Shown: one piece after another, positions 5,995 to 6,763 of the stretch
How positions within the stretch are numbered: the first letter of the stretch is position 1
Layout of the letters: every line of letters starts with the position of its first letter
Assembly: GCA_002306945.1 (NCBI GenBank)
Contig: DBTH01000107.1
Location: 567-7,329, forward strand
DNA: 6,763 nucleotides
Reading direction: 5' to 3'
Origin: Methylacidiphilaceae bacterium UBA1321
GTDB taxonomy: Bacteria > Verrucomicrobiota > Verrucomicrobiia > Methylacidiphilales > UBA1321
Notes under the pieces: model-generated
The model's database searches: none
Seen by the model: the letters and a program-made list of their open reading frames with translations, nothing else
What the model was told of the DNA's origin: nothing
Program-made: the position numbers and the translations under genes

Positions 5995-6485
5995 AGGACG
6001 AAGTCCTCCTTATTGGGTACACGAACTTTGACTTCACCGTTGGCCATGGAAAAGCGGATGGTGCGGTTAACCTGGCCGCCGACTTCCCAGACCAGAACAC
6101 GCAAATTGTACTGCTGGGCGAGAGACTCGGCGGCGCGAATGTTTTTTTCGCCTATGCGGAAATAGCTGTCGGCATTGAGCACCTGGGCACCGCCGAAAAT
6201 TTTACACTGGAGCCGCATGGTCTGGGCTCCGGCGTTGGCCATCATGTCGATCAACAGGGGAAACCCGGTGTCGGCGTACATGGCGGGACGGTCGGAAGTA
6301 GCGCGGTGGATGGTGGAATCGGGCAACATCATGTGGAGCATGCCGCCGACACGGTTAACCGAGTCGTAGACGCACACACCGAGACAGGAGCCTAGTGCGT
6401 AGGTCACAATTTGGGCCGATGGATTGTTGCTGACCTGACAATCGGCAACTCCTACGACGAGGCTTTGTGGGGCAGCGGGGATCAC
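5991..6485 (-). CDS. cheD: Chemoreceptor glutamine deamidase CheD
   Basis: CheD deamidates specific glutamines on methyl-accepting chemotaxis proteins, making glutamates that CheR can methylate, and in some species binds CheC. The 164-residue length is normal. The cysteine-hydrolase triad of the family is present: T28 in VTYALGSC, C34 as nucleophile, and H51 in GGMLHMMLP. Also typical are VGVAD (11-15), the ADTGFPLL stretch (71-78), KIFGGAQ, IGEKN and the late VGGQVNR. The start is GTG at 6485; a stop codon lies in frame 18 bases upstream, and it is the only good choice that keeps the VGVAD strand. No Shine-Dalgarno is visible, and the gap from the cheB stop is only 15 bases, so reinitiation after cheB is plausible. 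At the 3' end its TGA overlaps the HDOD start. Confidence 0.95.
   Translation of the reverse strand: MIPAAPQSLVVGVADCQVSNNPSAQIVTYALGSCLGVCVYDSVNRVGGMLHMMLPDSTIHRATSDRPAMYADTGFPLLIDMMANAGAQTMRLQCKIFGGAQVLNADSYFRIGEKNIRAAESLAQQYNLRVLVWEVGGQVNRTIRFSMANGEVKVRVPNKEDFVL
6005..6010 (-). promoter_or_regulatory. Shine-Dalgarno site for the HDOD gene
   Basis: AGGAGG on the minus strand lies inside the last codons of cheD, ten bases from the HDOD ATG. It is the clearest ribosome binding site in the window and supports the start at 5994. The other starts here have weak or no such site. Confidence 0.6.
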
Positions 6486-6500
6486 GCGGTGCGGTATTCG

Positions 6501-6763
6501 TTATTCGGCTTTGGGTGGATGAAATCGGGTGGCAGTGTCCTGAAGCACATGAGGGAAGTCGTCGAGCGGGATCATTTGTTCGGCGGCTCCGAGTTCCATG
6601 GCGGCGCGGGGCATGCCGAAGACGACGCAGCTCTCCTCGTCCTGGGCCAGGGTGTGGATCCCGGCCTGCTTCATCTCCAGGAGGCCCCTGGCGCCGTCGT
6701 CGCCCATGCCGGTCATGATGACCCCCAGGGCGTTCCTGCCGGCGTACTTGGCCACGGACCGGA
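6501..6763 (-). CDS. cheB: Chemotaxis protein-glutamate methylesterase CheB, C-terminal fragment
   Basis: CheB removes methyl groups from chemoreceptor glutamates (and can deamidate glutamines) after phosphorylation by CheA. Only the last 86 complete codons are in the window; the receiver domain and the catalytic serine and histidine are outside. What is visible is typical of the methylesterase end: SVAKYAG, GVIMTGMGDDGARGLLEMKQAG with the catalytic aspartate in the GDDGA part (the codon at 6696-6698 by match to E. coli Asp286), QDEESCVVFGMPRAA, and IPLDD near the end. It is the first gene of a minus-strand group with cheD and the HDOD gene. Codon use changes sharply at about 6597: the 55 complete codons before this point all end in G or C, while 14 of the 31 after it end in A or T. 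Confidence 0.93.
   Translation of the reverse strand, partial: RSVAKYAGRNALGVIMTGMGDDGARGLLEMKQAGIHTLAQDEESCVVFGMPRAAMELGAAEQMIPLDDFPHVLQDTATRFHPPKAE

Noticed and set aside
5095..6165. 356-codon plus-strand open frame opposite the HDOD gene and cheD
   Set aside because: Antisense shadow of two genes with clear family motifs; it crosses their junction and has no recognisable domain.

Overview
This is a GC-rich bacterial window. It carries six protein-coding genes and one gene fragment, or seven CDS in total, two of which run off the ends. I see no rRNA, tRNA, CRISPR array or transposase gene. An outer-membrane (diderm) chemotactic bacterium fits best. The spacers are made of short-period tandem repeats of a style I associate with Verrucomicrobiota and their relatives. 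That taxon guess is an inference and is weak.

Layout, left to right. (1) 1-988, minus: most of a secreted penicillin-binding D-Ala-D-Ala carboxypeptidase with SxxK, SxN and KTG motifs, cut by the window start inside a Pro/Ala/Ser/Thr-rich tail. (2) 1073-1846, minus: rsmA (ksgA), the 16S rRNA adenine dimethyltransferase. (3) 1847-2114: a 268-base noncoding spacer built almost wholly of repeats. (4) 2115-3521, minus: a membrane-anchored member of the alkaline phosphatase family that has lost the nucleophilic serine and nearly all zinc ligands, so it looks like a pseudoenzyme. (5) 3522-3652: a divergent spacer with no convincing signal. (6) 3653-4972, plus: a dicarboxylate/amino acid:cation symporter. 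(7) 4973-5118: a convergent spacer with the same repeat family, including a 22-bp inverted pair that can form a long hairpin. (8) 5119-6763, minus: a chemotaxis group in the order cheB (3' end only), cheD, HDOD protein, with cheD and the HDOD gene overlapping by ATGA.

How the genes relate: cheB and cheD products both modify chemoreceptors (methyl-ester removal and glutamine deamidation), and the HDOD protein is translationally coupled to cheD, which suggests a signalling partner. The other genes are unrelated housekeeping, envelope and transport functions.

The points most worth a second look are: the dead alkaline phosphatase; the modular repeat family that supplies the stop codon of the symporter and the whole leader of rsmA; the missing Na3-site residues in the symporter; and an abrupt codon-usage boundary inside the cheB fragment near position 6597.
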